This document shows, in pieces, positions 1-12,400 of a stretch of 64,000 nt of DNA. The position numbers and the translations under genes are program-made. Within the stretch, counting starts at the first letter, position 1, and each line of letters begins with the position of its first letter. Where the stretch lies: assembly GCA_037576215.1 (NCBI GenBank), contig JBANDB010000002.1:1612001-1676000 (forward strand), written 5' to 3'. Source of the DNA: Armillaria gallica (taxonomy: Eukaryota; Basidiomycota; Agaricomycetes; Agaricales; Physalacriaceae). The notes beneath the pieces are model-generated. The model saw nothing but the letters and a program-made list of their open reading frames with translations, searched no databases and was not told where the DNA came from.

Positions 1-1
1 G

Positions 2-241
2 AACCAAGTGTCTTTGAGCATGATACCAATTGGACGCTTTCCGTTGATGTACTCTGCCTGCATGGATGCATCAGAAGATAGATATGAATCTGCAGGCATT
101 GCTTACCATGTAGAACAATTCCATCGGGTGTTGAGAGAAAAGAAAAGCCACTTCTTGCTCTGCATAGCTGGTCAACATGAAGACAAAGACCGGAAGACAC
201 CGATCATGTACTACAACAGAAGTGTCCAACTGCAGCATTAG
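2..241 (+). CDS. Partial open frame entering from the left edge, unidentified
   Basis: The frame is open from the first bases of the window to a stop at 239-241, with an ATG at 20. The translation is of mixed composition and reads like coding sequence rather than low complexity, but I recognise no domain. It may be the last exon of a gene lying to the left or a relic of an element. After the stop there is no further coding signal until the Plavaka gene. Without the upstream sequence it cannot be decided whether it is real. Confidence 0.2.
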   Translation, partial: NQVSLSMIPIGRFPLMYSACMDASEDRYESAGIAYHVEQFHRVLREKKSHFLLCIAGQHEDKDRKTPIMYYNRSVQLQH

Positions 242-1100
242 ACCTGGACGAAACTTGGGTCAAGTAGCCAGCAACCAAACCTGGGTTGGCTCACCGTTGT
301 TTTCATCAAAATAAAACATTGAGCTTCATGTGCGACCATTGATGTTGGCTATCCCACATGGCCTAGAGTCTAAAACATCAGGAACATGAGTTACAGATGA
401 GAAAAAGTACAGGCTTGCTGTATCTCGTGGTCTGCAGATATTCTTGTAGCCCCACTCAGTCTATCACCATCATGCACCAAGTAGCAATGCACATTGCAAT
501 ACTAGAATGACATGTCAAGTTGTCCCAGTCGTGGCTACATGCTTCTGTGTAAGCAAGTTCTAGCTTAAAGAATAATTTATTAGCAAGTATGGAAGCCAGG
601 ACATTGGGCTATGTCGGAAAGTTGCGAAATGCCTTATAAGGATCAATTACAAATAATGACACAATAAGGCACTGATATGGCCCAAATAAGTGACCCCCGA
701 CCAAATTATCAGCAAATCCAAGCCGGCAAACCAAATTAGGTTTGGGCGGGCTTATAGGGCGGCAGCCCGGCTTATAAGGCGGCTTACAAGTGGAATATGA
801 TCTGATCATTATTACCAATTCATCTGCATCGGATACGACCGGTCCGTTGCCTCCATCGCACTGCAGTCAGCCTCGCAGCTACCTCGCTCCTTGACTAGTA
901 CTTTGATTGGCTGCGGAATCATTGGATAGCGGTAGATGGTTGATAGAAGCTTGATTTATGAAGGCTGAAAGTGTTATCCTCCAATGAAATCCATTCATCA
1001 AACCTTGATAGTTTCATGTGCTTATTTTGTGACTATCTGAAGTTAGAATCTGAAACATTTTGGAATATGGAACCGGGTCAAGATGATACTTATATTCAGG
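242..1100. other. Intergenic stretch with one repeat
   Basis: No convincing gene is seen. The only structure noted is the CTTATAAGG-rich repeat at about 605-800. The part just before 1,216 should hold the promoter and leader of the Plavaka transposase; pyrimidine-rich tracts at about 1,120-1,215 are typical of basidiomycete leaders. Confidence 0.5.
605..800 (-). repeat. Dispersed repeat with CTTATAAGG palindromes, copy 1
   Basis: The segment starts with ATGTCGGAAA and soon reads TGCCTTATAAGG; further CTTATAGGGC and CTTATAAGGC words follow up to about 790. The reverse complement of 20,130-20,365 begins almost identically (ATGTCGGAAA, then TTGCCTTATAAGG), so the two are inverted copies of one family about 19.5 kb apart. 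Past the first 35 bases the match fades and only spaced CTTATAAGG words are shared. A small non-autonomous DNA transposon is the likeliest identity. The outer limits are not defined. Confidence 0.4.
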
Positions 1101-1215
1101 AGTGTTGCAGTATTTGATCTTCTTCCTTCCCCCACCTTCCTCCTTCCTACATCCAAGTTTCCTGGCACCTTCCCTCCTGTGGATTTATCGCCCTCAGCCA
1201 TTCTGTTTTCTTCTC

Positions 1216-4200
1216 ATGTCTTCATTATGTGAACGTCGACAATGCCTCCATTGTCAGAAGTATTTTCATGCAAATGGCATTGGCAACCATAGAAAGACTT
1301 GTAAACAGCGGATCCAGCAAGATGTTATGGATTCACAGTTTAATATGGAAACAAGTCAGAGGCAAGCAGCTGGCATGGATCATAGTATGTTTTCCACTTT
1401 GTATGATATGAATTGACACTGACAATCTATTGACATCAAGGAGCTACTAATACTCCAATGCTGCTATTTGGTAACCAAGCACCATCATCAAGTGCAGGTC
1501 TCACTTCACAGTTTCATGGTAAGATTTGATACTTGATTCATGAATGGTACTCTCTAATACTCTACGTATAATTAGATTTGCATCTTGACAATCAGGGAGA
1601 CCTTTCACCTTCTCTTTCATTTGAATCAGTCTCTTGTATGTATGATCACTATTTCTTTTCTATTTACTGATTAATATAATATTTAGCTGAAGGTCAGAAT
1701 CCTTCCTCTGCACCTGTGACCGATGCCACAGATCAGATTCTTGACTTGGTGAATTCATACAACCCAAAATTTGTTATTGAATATCATCCAAGAGCACTTT
1801 TGGACCCACGTATCTTAACACGTGAGGAGTATTTTCAGATGACTGCTGTGGAAAAGATGGATTCTTTTGTTGACAACTTGAATCATCCATGGCATCCTTT
1901 TGCATCTAAAAATGACTTTGAATTAGCTGAACATATTTTACATACCCGCCTGAATGGTGAGGGACAAGATGGTTTCTTCAAAGTATCAAAGACTCAAGCA
2001 GGAGATCATCCATCTGCATTCACAATTAACAATGACCATGATCTTAAAGAAGCATGGTCAAAAGCAGAGAATTTACTTACAAAGGTATGCTTTATATTAT
2101 ATTTTTATATTTTAGATATTAACTTATTATAAAATTCAGTTTAAAAAAGAAACATTGGCTTTAGAATATCGAGAGGAGATACGGAAATATGATGTTTACT
2201 TCCGACCATTATGGGATTGGACACTTAATCTTCTCAGTGATAAAACATTATCACCATTTTTTGTATGGGATGCTATGAAGATTTTCCAGTTGGATGAAAA
2301 TACAAATATAAAAATACGGATTTTTGATGAACCTTGGACAGGTGATCTACTATGGGAGATTCAGGTATATTTTTTTTTCCTATTAAATTCTGTATCATTA
2401 ATCACATTCTTAGAGCTCACTACCTCCTGGTGGAAAACCATTAGCATATATTTTATATGCAGACAAAACACAATTATCATCATTTGGTACAGAAAAAGGA
2501 TACCCAGTTGTAGCACGTATTGCAAATCTTCCTGATGCAATACGTAATGGGAAAACCTGGGGAGGTGGAACTGTTGTTGGATGGCTTCCAGTTGTAAGTT
2601 CTTTTTGATTATTTTCAATCATATAACTAACTGCAATTAGGTTGAGGACGATTCAAGACACAAGGGAAAACCGTCATGGATTAATTTCAAGCGAGTTGTT
2701 TGGCATGAAGCATTTCACAGAATTATTCAGTCTGTTGCTGAGTATTCACATATGGGATATGCCTTCAAGTTGCCACATTCTGGTGACATCATTATCATCT
2801 ATCCATTCATTCTCATTCTTTCCGCAGATTATGAAGAACAGTAAGTATTTAAATATTTCACATCTTTTATAGTTGACCATTTGATACAGTTGCATGATGA
2901 CATTGATACGTGGTAATAAATCTGCCCATCCATGTCCTGTTTGCTTGATTCCACTTGAAAGATTACAAGATCTATTAGAAGTATATCTTCCACGGACAGC
3001 AGAAGAAATGCAAGATCTTTATAATTGTGTGGAAGAAGAGGGAGAAGATATTTTACAAGAAGCTAGTCTACGACCTGTTGAAGTAAGTATCCTTAATTTT
3101 GAGTGTTTCTACTACTTTAATTAATTCTAGAATGTATTCTGGAGCATTGCTCGAAGTGATCCATATAAAGCAGTTTCCTGGGATCGGTTGCATGCATATC
3201 ATCTTGGTCTTTTCAAGCATTTTCTTTTACGTCTACTAGAGCATCTGGAGAAAATACCTGGTGTTGATAAACGTGCAGCTAAGGTTGCTATTGATGAATT
3301 GTGTGGATTTGTTTTTTTTAATAGAATAAGACTAATAAATTTATAGTATTGCCAATTTTCCAAGATGGAGAAATCTCATGCATTTTAAAAATGTTACCGA
3401 TTTTGATTTTGGAGATGCTAAGAAATTTGAGCATATGTCAAAAGTAAGTTTTACTCATATATTTCATTATGATACTTACTATTCAAGTAGCAAATTCTCT
3501 TTGCAGCCCAGTCTTTGCTGACAAAAGAAACTCATCATGATGCATATCTGCTTCTCAAGGTTATTCGAAGTTACCTTGAGTTAGACATATATGCATCAAT
3601 GGATGTTCATACAGAAAAAAGCATAGAAGAAGGAAGACATGTAATGGAAATTTTTGATGCAAGATTGAAAGTAAGTTTTACAGATCTGATGTCTCTATAT
3701 TATACTAATATTAGAGCAGGCTTATTTGCGAGCAACAGATAATAAAGGTTTTGAAAAGCCAACGACTTGGAAAATCCCAAAAGTGCATACACAGCAACAT
3801 CTTTTTGATGATATTATTGCCAAAGGCGTTACAAAAAACTATAACACCAAACCCAATGAATGTATGCATGGCCCACTCAAGAAAACATATCAGACTCAGA
3901 CAAACTTTAAAGATGTCACTGAACAGGTATGATTTATAATAGAACTAATCAAATAATATTCTGAAATTATCTTTAAGATTCTGAAGACTGATCATCATTA
4001 TAATATCATTATGCAGATCCATGAAAAGATTGATCGCCAGAAAAAATATCAGCAGGAAGAAACTGATGATCTATCTGAAGACAAGAAGAATCAGTGTCGT
4101 CAAAATCAAAGAATTGGAGCTCTTGACAGTAAAGCCATGCTTCACAGTCTTAAGTTTACTCCAAAGGATCCACGTACAGTGGGTGAGCTTGAGGAGGCCT

Positions 4201-4877
4201 TTCGCTCAGATTCAGCTTATGAACGTTTTCATATTCATCTTGGAAGATTTATGACTGCATTTCTAAAAAGAATCGATGAAGATACTGTAGCTGAAGGAGA
4301 ATTTATTCAATATATGCCTCATGACATAGTATGTACTTATTTATATTGAAACCATATGCTAATTAACAAACAAATATAGATCCGAATTCACCAGACTTTG
4401 ACTGTTACTTATCAGTCACTAGTCAATCTCAAAGAGTCTGCTGATCTATTACGCTGCAGTCCAAGTTTCTACAATGAGCCATGTTATGATGGAGTGATGA
4501 TTAACACTGATAAAGGAGCATACATTGGACAGCTGATTCAGCTGTTTGAATGTGAATATTTGAGTCAGTGATACCCATTGGCATTAGTTCATCCTTTTGA
4601 TATTAAGGTTACTGATGGGAGACAATGCTGGAAATTCCAAAGAGATAAAGATTTGGGATTTTATCGCCTTCGTGCTCGTCCTCGGGTTTTTTCACAATTT
4701 GTTTCTATCTACTCTATTATCCGTGGAGTCTTACTAGTTGAAGACAGCAGCTCAGATCTGAGCAATGGCCAGGATTACTTTGTTGTGGACACTGTTGATG
4801 CTGATATGTTTTTCAGAATGAAAAAAGTTGCAGGTCTTCTTAAATATCGCAATGTTGCTTCATTAAAAAAGGATTAG
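1216..4877 (+). pseudogene. Plavaka-type DNA transposase, multi-exon, one in-frame stop
   Basis: This resembles the transposase of the Plavaka elements, a mushroom-expanded group of cut-and-paste transposons with an RNase H-fold catalytic core. The first exon begins MSSLCERRQ and carries a C-x2-C...H...C zinc-finger-like motif (CLHCQKYF...H-x4-C), as expected at the Plavaka N-terminus. Downstream exons encode blocks I associate with the family: YHPRALL and HPWHPFASKNDFE (1,716-2,083), YADKTQLSSFG and ADAIR-like text (about 2,455-2,595), LSADYEEQ (about 2,820) and HPCPVCL (about 2,925), where Asp residues of the catalytic core are expected. Exons are separated by short GT-AG introns, for example near 2,084, 2,365, 3,082 and 3,930. 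An in-frame TGA at 4,569-4,571 breaks the last exon, after which the frame runs on to 4,877. No terminal inverted repeat was identified, so the element limits are unknown. Confidence 0.75.
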
Positions 4878-4979
4878 TTGTTTGTACACCAATTGTATTC
4901 TTACATAGTGGACTTTGTAAATATATATAGCACATAGTTGAAAGTATGCCTAATTGCACAGATAGTAAGTATGGCTAAG

Positions 4980-5340
4980 GCTGCACACTGTTGCTGCATT
5001 GTATAGTTTTTGGTAACCGTTATACAGAATATGGACTGAAGCCAAATGCAGCATAATGGCTATTGTTGGGAATAGATGTCAGCAGGCACAAACAACGTGA
5101 CAGGGATGGCTCAAACAAACATGTATTTGTGAACAAATATGTGGTGGTGGTGGTACGAAGCCAAGAAATGGTAATGATCAGTATGGAAATCAAAATAAGG
5201 TAAAACAAAAAATAGCCTAGCTGTCAGCCCTGTGGCTATGAAACTTATATCCTCAACAGCTATTTGTATGGTACAGTGTACAATTGTTCTGTCGCCTTCA
5301 GGAGCTCCAATAGACAGCCATATAATATCATAATACGGTA
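4980..5340. repeat. Diverged copy of the neighbouring palindrome-rich repeat
   Basis: Two segments recur to the right in similar form: 4,985-5,050 (GTTATACAGAA core) matches about 5,401-5,465, and 5,257-5,338 (ATTTGTAxxGTACAGTGTA, ending in CATAATAxGG) matches 5,475-5,556. The two matches have different offsets (about 420 and 218), so an insertion or deletion separates the copies. Together with the next feature this is a cluster of related non-coding repeats downstream of the Plavaka gene. Confidence 0.45.
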
Positions 5341-5397
5341 AGATTTTTTATTTTACTTTTGAAATAGTAAATCATCATTCAATTCTGTGGCTTGACT

Positions 5398-5895
5398 ACT
5401 GCGCACCATTGCCATATTGTAAGGCTTTCGGTAACTGTTATACAGAAAACATACCAAAGCTGAAAGCATCCTACTAGCCATTTGTACAGTACAGTGTATG
5501 GCTGTTCCATCACTGTCAAGCACTCCTACATATGGCCATATAACATCATAATATGGTTTATTGTATCAGACTACAGTTTGACTGTTCACACCTGTTCAGT
5601 AGGGTCTGATCAAGTTAGAGATGTCCACCATACTGTATATGGTTATGGCTGTACAAGGTATGGCCATAACCTGTATGGCAAAAGGGTCTCGACGGCATGG
5701 TACGGGTTTTGCCCATATACCATACTGTACCCATCCCATATAATACCATATATGGATGGCCTTTAGGATGATAGCGACCTATCTCGGGTGAGATTCATGG
5801 TCAAAACATTATATGTCAATGACTGTAGATGGCCATAATGTACCCGTACCCACACCGACAAGACTTTAAAATGACTAGACGGTATGGTGCGCAGT
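5398..5895. mobile_element. Possible MITE with 12-bp terminal inverted repeats
   Basis: ACTGCGCACCAT at 5,398-5,409 is the exact reverse complement of ATGGTGCGCAGT at 5,884-5,895, enclosing 498 bp without an open frame. The interior is full of short palindromes built on ATATGG/CCATAT and GTATGG words (about 5,630-5,760). No clear flanking target duplication is visible (TGACT lies close on both sides but not symmetrically). A small non-autonomous transposon is the simplest reading; a chance 12-bp inverted match in repeat-rich DNA is the alternative. Confidence 0.45.
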
Positions 5896-5984
5896 CTTAC
5901 TGACTAGTTATAAACATATATTTCATAGAAATCTGTACATGAAAAAAATGAATATTTGTCTACCACATATACACAAATTGTAAT

Positions 5985-8367
5985 TTAAATGAGCTCCTCG
6001 ATGTCCATATACACACCAGACCGACTTGTTGACATGCGAGCCCGAACTTCTGGTACATAATTCTCTGATGAGCGGTGCGAAAGTTGACGTGGAAGAACAG
6101 GTGCATGACCAAAATACAGGTAAAAAGAATCAGCATAGTGTGCTGCAACTGTTTTCTCAAGTTCCAAAAATTCATTTTCCCTCCAGCCTATGGTCTGGAC
6201 TTTGTCGAGCAGTGCCGGACGTGGACCATTCCATGCCCGCATTATTTTCTTCATGGCAAAGATATATGGTGCACGCTGCAACCACAGGTGATGCGCAACA
6301 CCGTAATTGGCACATCCGATGTCAATCTGGCCAGGTAAATGGTGACCATCGGGAAAACACCAACTGACATCTTGAGAGTGTGAAGAAGCAGTTGCTCGAC
6401 AGTGCAATGCTCTGAATTCACAATGGAAATTCACCTCACTAAGCTCCCAGCATACTTCCTGCCGTTCCTCTAATGTGAGGGACTCGTATGCCTTCCCTCG
6501 CCAAAATGCTGTGTGCGCATCGTTATCTGCTCACAGAGGAAATTCTTCCAGGTATCCATTCATCATCTTTTGTACCTCCTCAGGCCACTTGGCTGCCCGC
6601 CTGCCTGTTTCACCAGCCGAATGAAGGAAACCCATTGCAAGTACCGTCTGCCACTCCTGGTGGTACAGATTGACCGGTACTTGCTCAGTCACTGTCAAAT
6701 GAGCATACAGCGGTGCTCGCAAGCAAAGCCATGACACTAGGTACAACTTCACTTTTTCCTCCATATTCAACGTTGCAATGATGTCTGGGCGAGGGAACGT
6801 GTATTGATTTTCGCGCGGAATTGCTGTAGGATTGGAAGCTTCAGGCCACGCTGAAGAGTGACAGCGAGACGAATCGGCAACAACAGCAAGAAGTCCGAGA
6901 CGCCATGGCTCAACCAAGGGGGGCAGGAAAGGGTGCTTTGGGTCTGTTAGCTGGTGTGAAGTCCCCTTCGCTCGTGATCCAGAGGCTTTCTTTTGATCTG
7001 TGAAGGAGATTGGATTATTAAGCCCAAGTGTTGATGAGAATAGCAAATACTTACATGGCGAATAACGAGCATTCGATGTCGTCGACACAGAGACAGGGAC
7101 ATCCTCCCGACCCATGATAATGGAAGTCGACAATGCAAAGGGATCCACCCAGTGCATTGAGTGCATGGTGAAGTCTTGAATCTTGTGGTACTTTTGAGGG
7201 TCCCTTGATGATCCAATGAACACCGAGGGCAGTCGTAAAGGGCACGGTTCGTCCACAAAGGGCGGCATTGTGAAGTCGGACAGCCTATCAACGCGGATAC
7301 CTTGCAGGTCCTTCATCACGACAATACGCCAGACTGGAATGCCGGCCTTGAAGAAACGTTGGACTACGGTAGCATCATTGGAAAACGCGCCAACAAGAGT
7401 GTCGTCGACGGGCATACTGGGCGCATCACTCTCCGGAGCCTCCATAAGAGGCTTGTATATCGTCATATACTTGATGAACACATGTAATTCACGCGCAACA
7501 CGCTGGGTCTCAGCAACGGTCAGACCGACCCGAGTAAATGAGGTAGGGAGGGCGTGAAGACGTCCCAACAGTAGCTCAATGATGCTAATGTGGCTTCGCA
7601 AGCCATTCAGCACAGTGTTGCTCCCGCTAACACCGCCGACAGAGTCGATTACAGCCTGGCATGCACTCTGCAGCCTCAGAAACGTCGAGTGGCGCAGACG
7701 TCCCACACCCTTGACGATGGCCGTATCGTCACACTCCACAAAGTCGTAATTGGTTAGCCCATGAAACAAAGGGCGTAGAGCTTTGGCTCCCTCTGGTGCA
7801 ACCCTATGAATGCATGCGAAGTGGGGAAATTGCTCGATATATGCTTGAGGCCATTGAAGGTGGTCATCGATGCCGTATCGATAATTTGCTCGCATGTACA
7901 CTTCGCATTGGGCACCGATAGGCGGTCGAGGCATGATTGACGAGTTGGGCGTCACGATGAATGAGTCCTGGCCATCCAGGATGGTACCATATTTGCCGTC
8001 GAAGGGGCCATTAGCTAGATATTTGTTAGAGAGAAATGTAGTCCCAAAGATGACCAGCAACATACGTGTACCGGCAGCACTGTTGTGAAGCAGAAGCTTT
8101 GGGTCGCCTCGAATTTTTGAGGGCGCGAGATCTTCGGGAAGCATGTGTGACAACTGGGGAGCTTTATCGTACTTGAGTTTAGGTTGAGAGAACACGACAT
8201 CGTCGAGGCGAGGAAAAGGGAGCCTGGTCGGTACGGTCCAACTGCCACCGAGAGACGTCGAGCAGCTTCGAAGGCACACCCATCAACTGAAGATTTGAGT
8301 CACACCGTTGACTAGACCACCAACGAACGACATCAAGCGGACACGGCAACACAGTCGTGTCAACCAT
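5985..8367 (-). pseudogene. Uncharacterised mushroom-family gene broken by a TGA stop and a probable frameshift
   Basis: A long minus-strand coding region of about 760 codons. I do not know its function; the layout and the C-terminal segment (FWRGKAYESL, later FYLYFGHAPVLPRQL) resemble a lineage-expanded family of unknown role in Agaricomycetes. Two in-frame introns are visible: 8,015-8,065 (51 bp) and 6,998-7,054 (57 bp), both GT...AG and multiples of three. A TGA at 6,531-6,533 splits the frame; the same frame continues without other stops to 5,985. At the 5' end the ATG at 8,365-8,367 opens a plausible N-terminus (MVDTTVLPCPLDVVRWW) in another frame, which needs a one-base shift near 8,205-8,222 to join RLDDVVFSQPKLKYD. 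Its divergent neighbour starts at 17,877, with the chromovirus inserted between. Confidence 0.6.
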
Positions 8368-9055
8368 CAGGGCAAATTAATAAAAGGTTGCCAACGAAGA
8401 CGTCAAGCGACCGTGGCGACGTGACCGTCAACCACGACGAAGAGCAAAAAGAAAAAGAAAGAAAGAAAACTCACCTTGGATCAAACAGGTACTGTGGTGG
8501 CTAAAGGCACGCTCAATCAATAAATGATCGCGCCAGGTGCCTGTATTATTCCAGACACGTGCTACAAAGTCACGTCTCATGCTGACTAATAATGATCCCG
8601 TACACGATCTAATGTTTCGAAACTTGCTTTCCTCTTCTACCATTGGGCTTGACCTGCAAGGTCGGCCTTTCCATTTGACGTCTTTGTCGATGGATGGATT
8701 GGCTTGACAGTTCTCATCAGCCTCGTTCCTTGATGTCTTTCGTCGGGAAAACTATCAATATTATATCATAAAATTATTTTAACACTAAAAACTACTACAC
8801 AGAATCGTGCACTGGGCGTTCTCTGCGTGCATGATATATATGTTTGTCCCGTCATTCATCTGTCGCCTGTTTGACTGTCACTGTGCACCTACTCCCTGGA
8901 CCCTATTTATCGCCACTCTCCCTCAAGACCTTGGACATCGCCTTCGCTTCAGCTGCTCGTCAACTAAACACTAAGCATCGCACCTTGATATGACCTCGAG
9001 CCCACCTATTTCCACTTTACCCCAAGTCCTTATCGCTTCAGCCCATGCATTGTGA
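8368..9055. other. Upstream region of the minus gene, left part of a split intergenic space
   Basis: No gene is supported. Before the retrotransposon inserted at 9,056-9,060 this joined directly to 17,543-17,876, giving about 1.1 kb between two divergently read genes. It should therefore hold the promoter of the minus gene and perhaps shared control sites. An AT-rich stretch lies at about 8,755-8,800. Confidence 0.5.
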
Positions 9056-9060
9056 CTATC

Positions 9061-9409
9061 TGTTATGACTGGACCCAGGAATAACAGACTAGGCATCTAA
9101 CGATGCACTACCTCGCGTTCGGGTAGGCTGATAGAACCGTGACGTCTGCTACAGCGGAGCGGTATACGCAATGAACTCTCAGCAAGCGGAAAGAGTAAAG
9201 TCCAGGGTGGATTAAACTTAGCTCGAAGCTAGGGTACATAGCTGAGAGCTGTGCTACTTATATACGATATACGGAAACTAAAAATAGTACAATGGGTAAC
9301 GGCTTCGATGGAAGTCTTGGGGTGATCTGGCGGAATGCTGGGGATGGTCCGTGCGGTGCCGAGGTGCCGGATAAGATAAGATAAGGAAAAAAGTGAATAA
9401 ATCGTAACA
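9061..9409 (-). repeat. 3' LTR of the chromovirus
   Basis: 349 bp, beginning TGTTATGACT and ending CGTAACA, so TGTTA...TAACA at the ends. It matches the other LTR over its whole length without gaps and differs at 11 positions. All are transitions and 10 fall at CpG sites in one or the other copy. The 13-bp priming word TTAGCTCGAAGCT is at 9,218-9,230. The LTR is preceded by the 5-bp target duplication CTATC. Confidence 0.95.
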
Positions 9410-9419
9410 TCACCCCCTC
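9410..9419 (-). promoter_or_regulatory. Polypurine tract next to the 3' LTR
   Basis: On the coding (minus) strand GAGGGGGTGA sits directly against the TGTTACG start of the 3' LTR, where the plus-strand primer of reverse transcription is expected. Its last three bases are TGA, in frame with the integrase-chromodomain reading frame, so the pol stop codon lies inside the polypurine tract. Confidence 0.75.
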
Positions 9420-12400
9420 GTTAAGGCAGGCGTCCCGACTGCCCATATGGCGCTGTTCCAGTTGTTGAAGTCGGCTATCGCGTCCTGTGCGTGGACTATA
9501 TCTTCTTCCCGGACCCAAGAATTATGTTCATGAGTCCAACCTTTCCACTTGACAAAGTAGTCCGTCGTTGTCCTCGATTTCTGGCCCCTCCTCCCACGTA
9601 TTCATCGTGGTTTAGTGTCGAGAACTGCTTCGACCTCGTATTCCTCTTCGTCGTCGATAAGGTCGGGTGGTGGTGGTGGGGGCAATTCCTGATTAGGGAA
9701 TGCAGGTGGTGTATACGGCGTGAGGAGTTTCTCGTTGAAACGTGGATGGATCTTCCAATGAGGTGGTAGTCTGAGTTTATAGGCGCTGGCCCCCGCCTTA
9801 TCTATGATGATGAAGGGTCCCACCCGTTTGTCGTCAAGTTTCTTCTTGGGGCATGGCAGGTGGAGGTTGGTGGCATCGAGCCATACTCTGTCCCCGACCT
9901 GATAGGGGTGCGAGGGTCATTTCTTTTTGTTGTATTGGGCCTTCATCCTGTCTGCCGCTGCGTTGAGCGCCTTCTCCGTCTCCGTATGAATAGTTGTCAT
10001 ATTCTTGACGAAGTCTTGGGCCGCGGGATTCGAGAGTGGGGATGGACGTGTCGCATCTGGGAGGATTCGCGGGTTGCGACCATAGAGGACCATAAACGGG
10101 CTTTTACCGGTGGCGCTATGAATCCGGTTGTTGTGGGCAAATTCTGCTAGGGGGAGCCAATCACTCCAATCCGTTTGCCGGTGGTTTACAAAGATTCGGA
10201 GGTATTTTTCGACCTCCTGATTGACACGTTTGGTCTGTCCATCGGTTTGCGGATGGAATGCCGTGGATGCGTTCTGGGTAATGTCGAGCATCCGATATAG
10301 TTCCTTCATGAATTTCGATACAAACTGAGGGCCTCGGTCAGAGATGACTACTTGGGGCATTCCATGACATGCGTAGACATGGTCTCGGAGGATCCATGCC
10401 CATCCTTCTGCTGACAGTTCCACATTGCAGGCCACTGGGATGATGGCCTTGGAGAATCGATCCACAATCATTAAGATCGCGTTGTGCCCGTTCGAATCCG
10501 GTAATCCAGTGACCATATCCACTGAAATGTGAGTCCATGGTCCTGTCGGTATTTCATTTGGGTATAACGGTGCAGATTTGGTGGCAGTACTGGATTTGGT
10601 TCGCTGACAGGTTTCGCAACCTTTGACATAGACTTTGACATCCTTCTTCATTTTGGGCCACCAGTAATCCTGGAGGATAAGCTCCTTGGTTTTCTCGATC
10701 CCCAGATGTCCGGCCGTGATGTGGTCATGGTACCGAGAGATGACTTCGCCCTGTAATGTCTTCTTGTGGGGTACGTAGATCCTTCCGTCGTAGTGCAGGA
10801 GGCCGTTGTGACAGGTGATACCTCGTTGATGATGGAGGGAGGCGGCAATGCCCTCATCCCATAATTCTTCTTGTCGGGTGGCCTCTTCGATGTGTTGATG
10901 AACTTCGGAGGTGGTGGGCATGACCAGGGCGCAAAAATGATAATCTTGCAGTATGACGATGTCACCATTGTCGTTATGGCCTTGGTCGTGATCTGGTCGT
11001 CTGGACAGTAGATCGGCCTTCACGTTCTGGGCACCGGGTTTATGATGGAGTGTGAAGTGATATTCCGCGAGCTCGGTCACCCAGCGGGCTTGTCGTCGGT
11101 TCAACTTCTGCGGGAGTCAGAAGTACTGGAGGTTTTGATGATCCGTCCAGATTTCTACGCTTTCTTTAGCGCCCATGAGGTAGTGGCGCCATTCGGAGAG
11201 TGCAAGCATAATGGCGAGCAGTTCCTTGTCGTAGATCTCGTAATTCCTTTCCGTGGCACTAAGCGACTTGGACATGAATGCTACGGGTCGCCACACGCTG
11301 TTCTGCCTCTGACTGAGTACTGCACCTACCGCGCCTTCGCTGGCGTCCGCTTCGACCCGGAAGGGATCGTCGTCGGTCGGAATGGCGAGGATGATGTCCT
11401 CGGTCATACGCCGCTTCAGCTCCCGGAAGGCTTTGTCTTGCGCTTCTGCCCATTTCCATTCGGCATTGCCCGTCAGCTGGGTGAGGGGCCGTACGACCTT
11501 TGAATACATCTTGATGAATTTTCGGTAGAAGTTGGTGAATCCTAGAAATGACTGGAGTTCTTTCTTTCTGCGGGGAGTTGGCCATTCGGCAATGCCGGCG
11601 ACCTTGACGGGATCCATCTGTACGGAGTTTTCACTAATGACTACACCAAGATATTCCATTTTGAGGACCTCAAACTCGCATTTCTCCGCTTTGAGGAAAA
11701 GCTTGTTTTTGCGGAGGCGTTGGAGGATGTGCTTCATGATTCGGCGGTGGTCCTGCAGGTCCTTCAAGAAGATTAGGATATCATTGAGGTAGATGGTGAC
11801 CTTCCCTTCCCCGATCAGGTCCCGAAAGATGTCGTTCATCATCCACTGGAATGTTGCGGGTGAGTTGGTAAGCCCGAAGAACATGACAGTGGGCTCGTAG
11901 AGTCCACGATTTGTGTGGAAGGCCGCCTTCTCCTCATCGCCCTCCCTAATTCAGACGTTATTGTATCCCCAGTGAACGTCGAGTTTCGTGAAGTACTTGG
12001 TGCCGTGCAGCTTATCGATGAGTTCGGAGATGAGTGGCAGCGGGTAGCGGTTTTTGATGGTCATCTCGTTGAGTTTGCGGTAGTCTTGCACGGGTCGGAG
12101 CGTGCCGTCCTTTTTCTTTACAAAGAAGAAGGGTGATGCAAACGGAGACTTGGAAGGGCGAATACGCCCGGATTCCAAGTTCTCGTCTAGGAACTTGTCG
12201 AGTTGTTCCTGTTCGTTTTGATTCAGGGGGTACACCTTGCAGTCCAGGGTGGACTTGGCATTGGGGACAAGCTCAATGGCGTGGTCCCAGGGCTTTCATT
12301 CGGGTAAGTCGTCAAAGTTCTCCTTAGAGAACAGGTTGCGGAAGGAATGGTAGTGCTCTGGTACCATTTCTTCAAAAGTCTTTTTTGGTTGGTCGGCGTT

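Noticed and set aside
11042..11503. Plus-strand 153-codon frame
   Set aside because: Antisense to the RNase H domain of pol.
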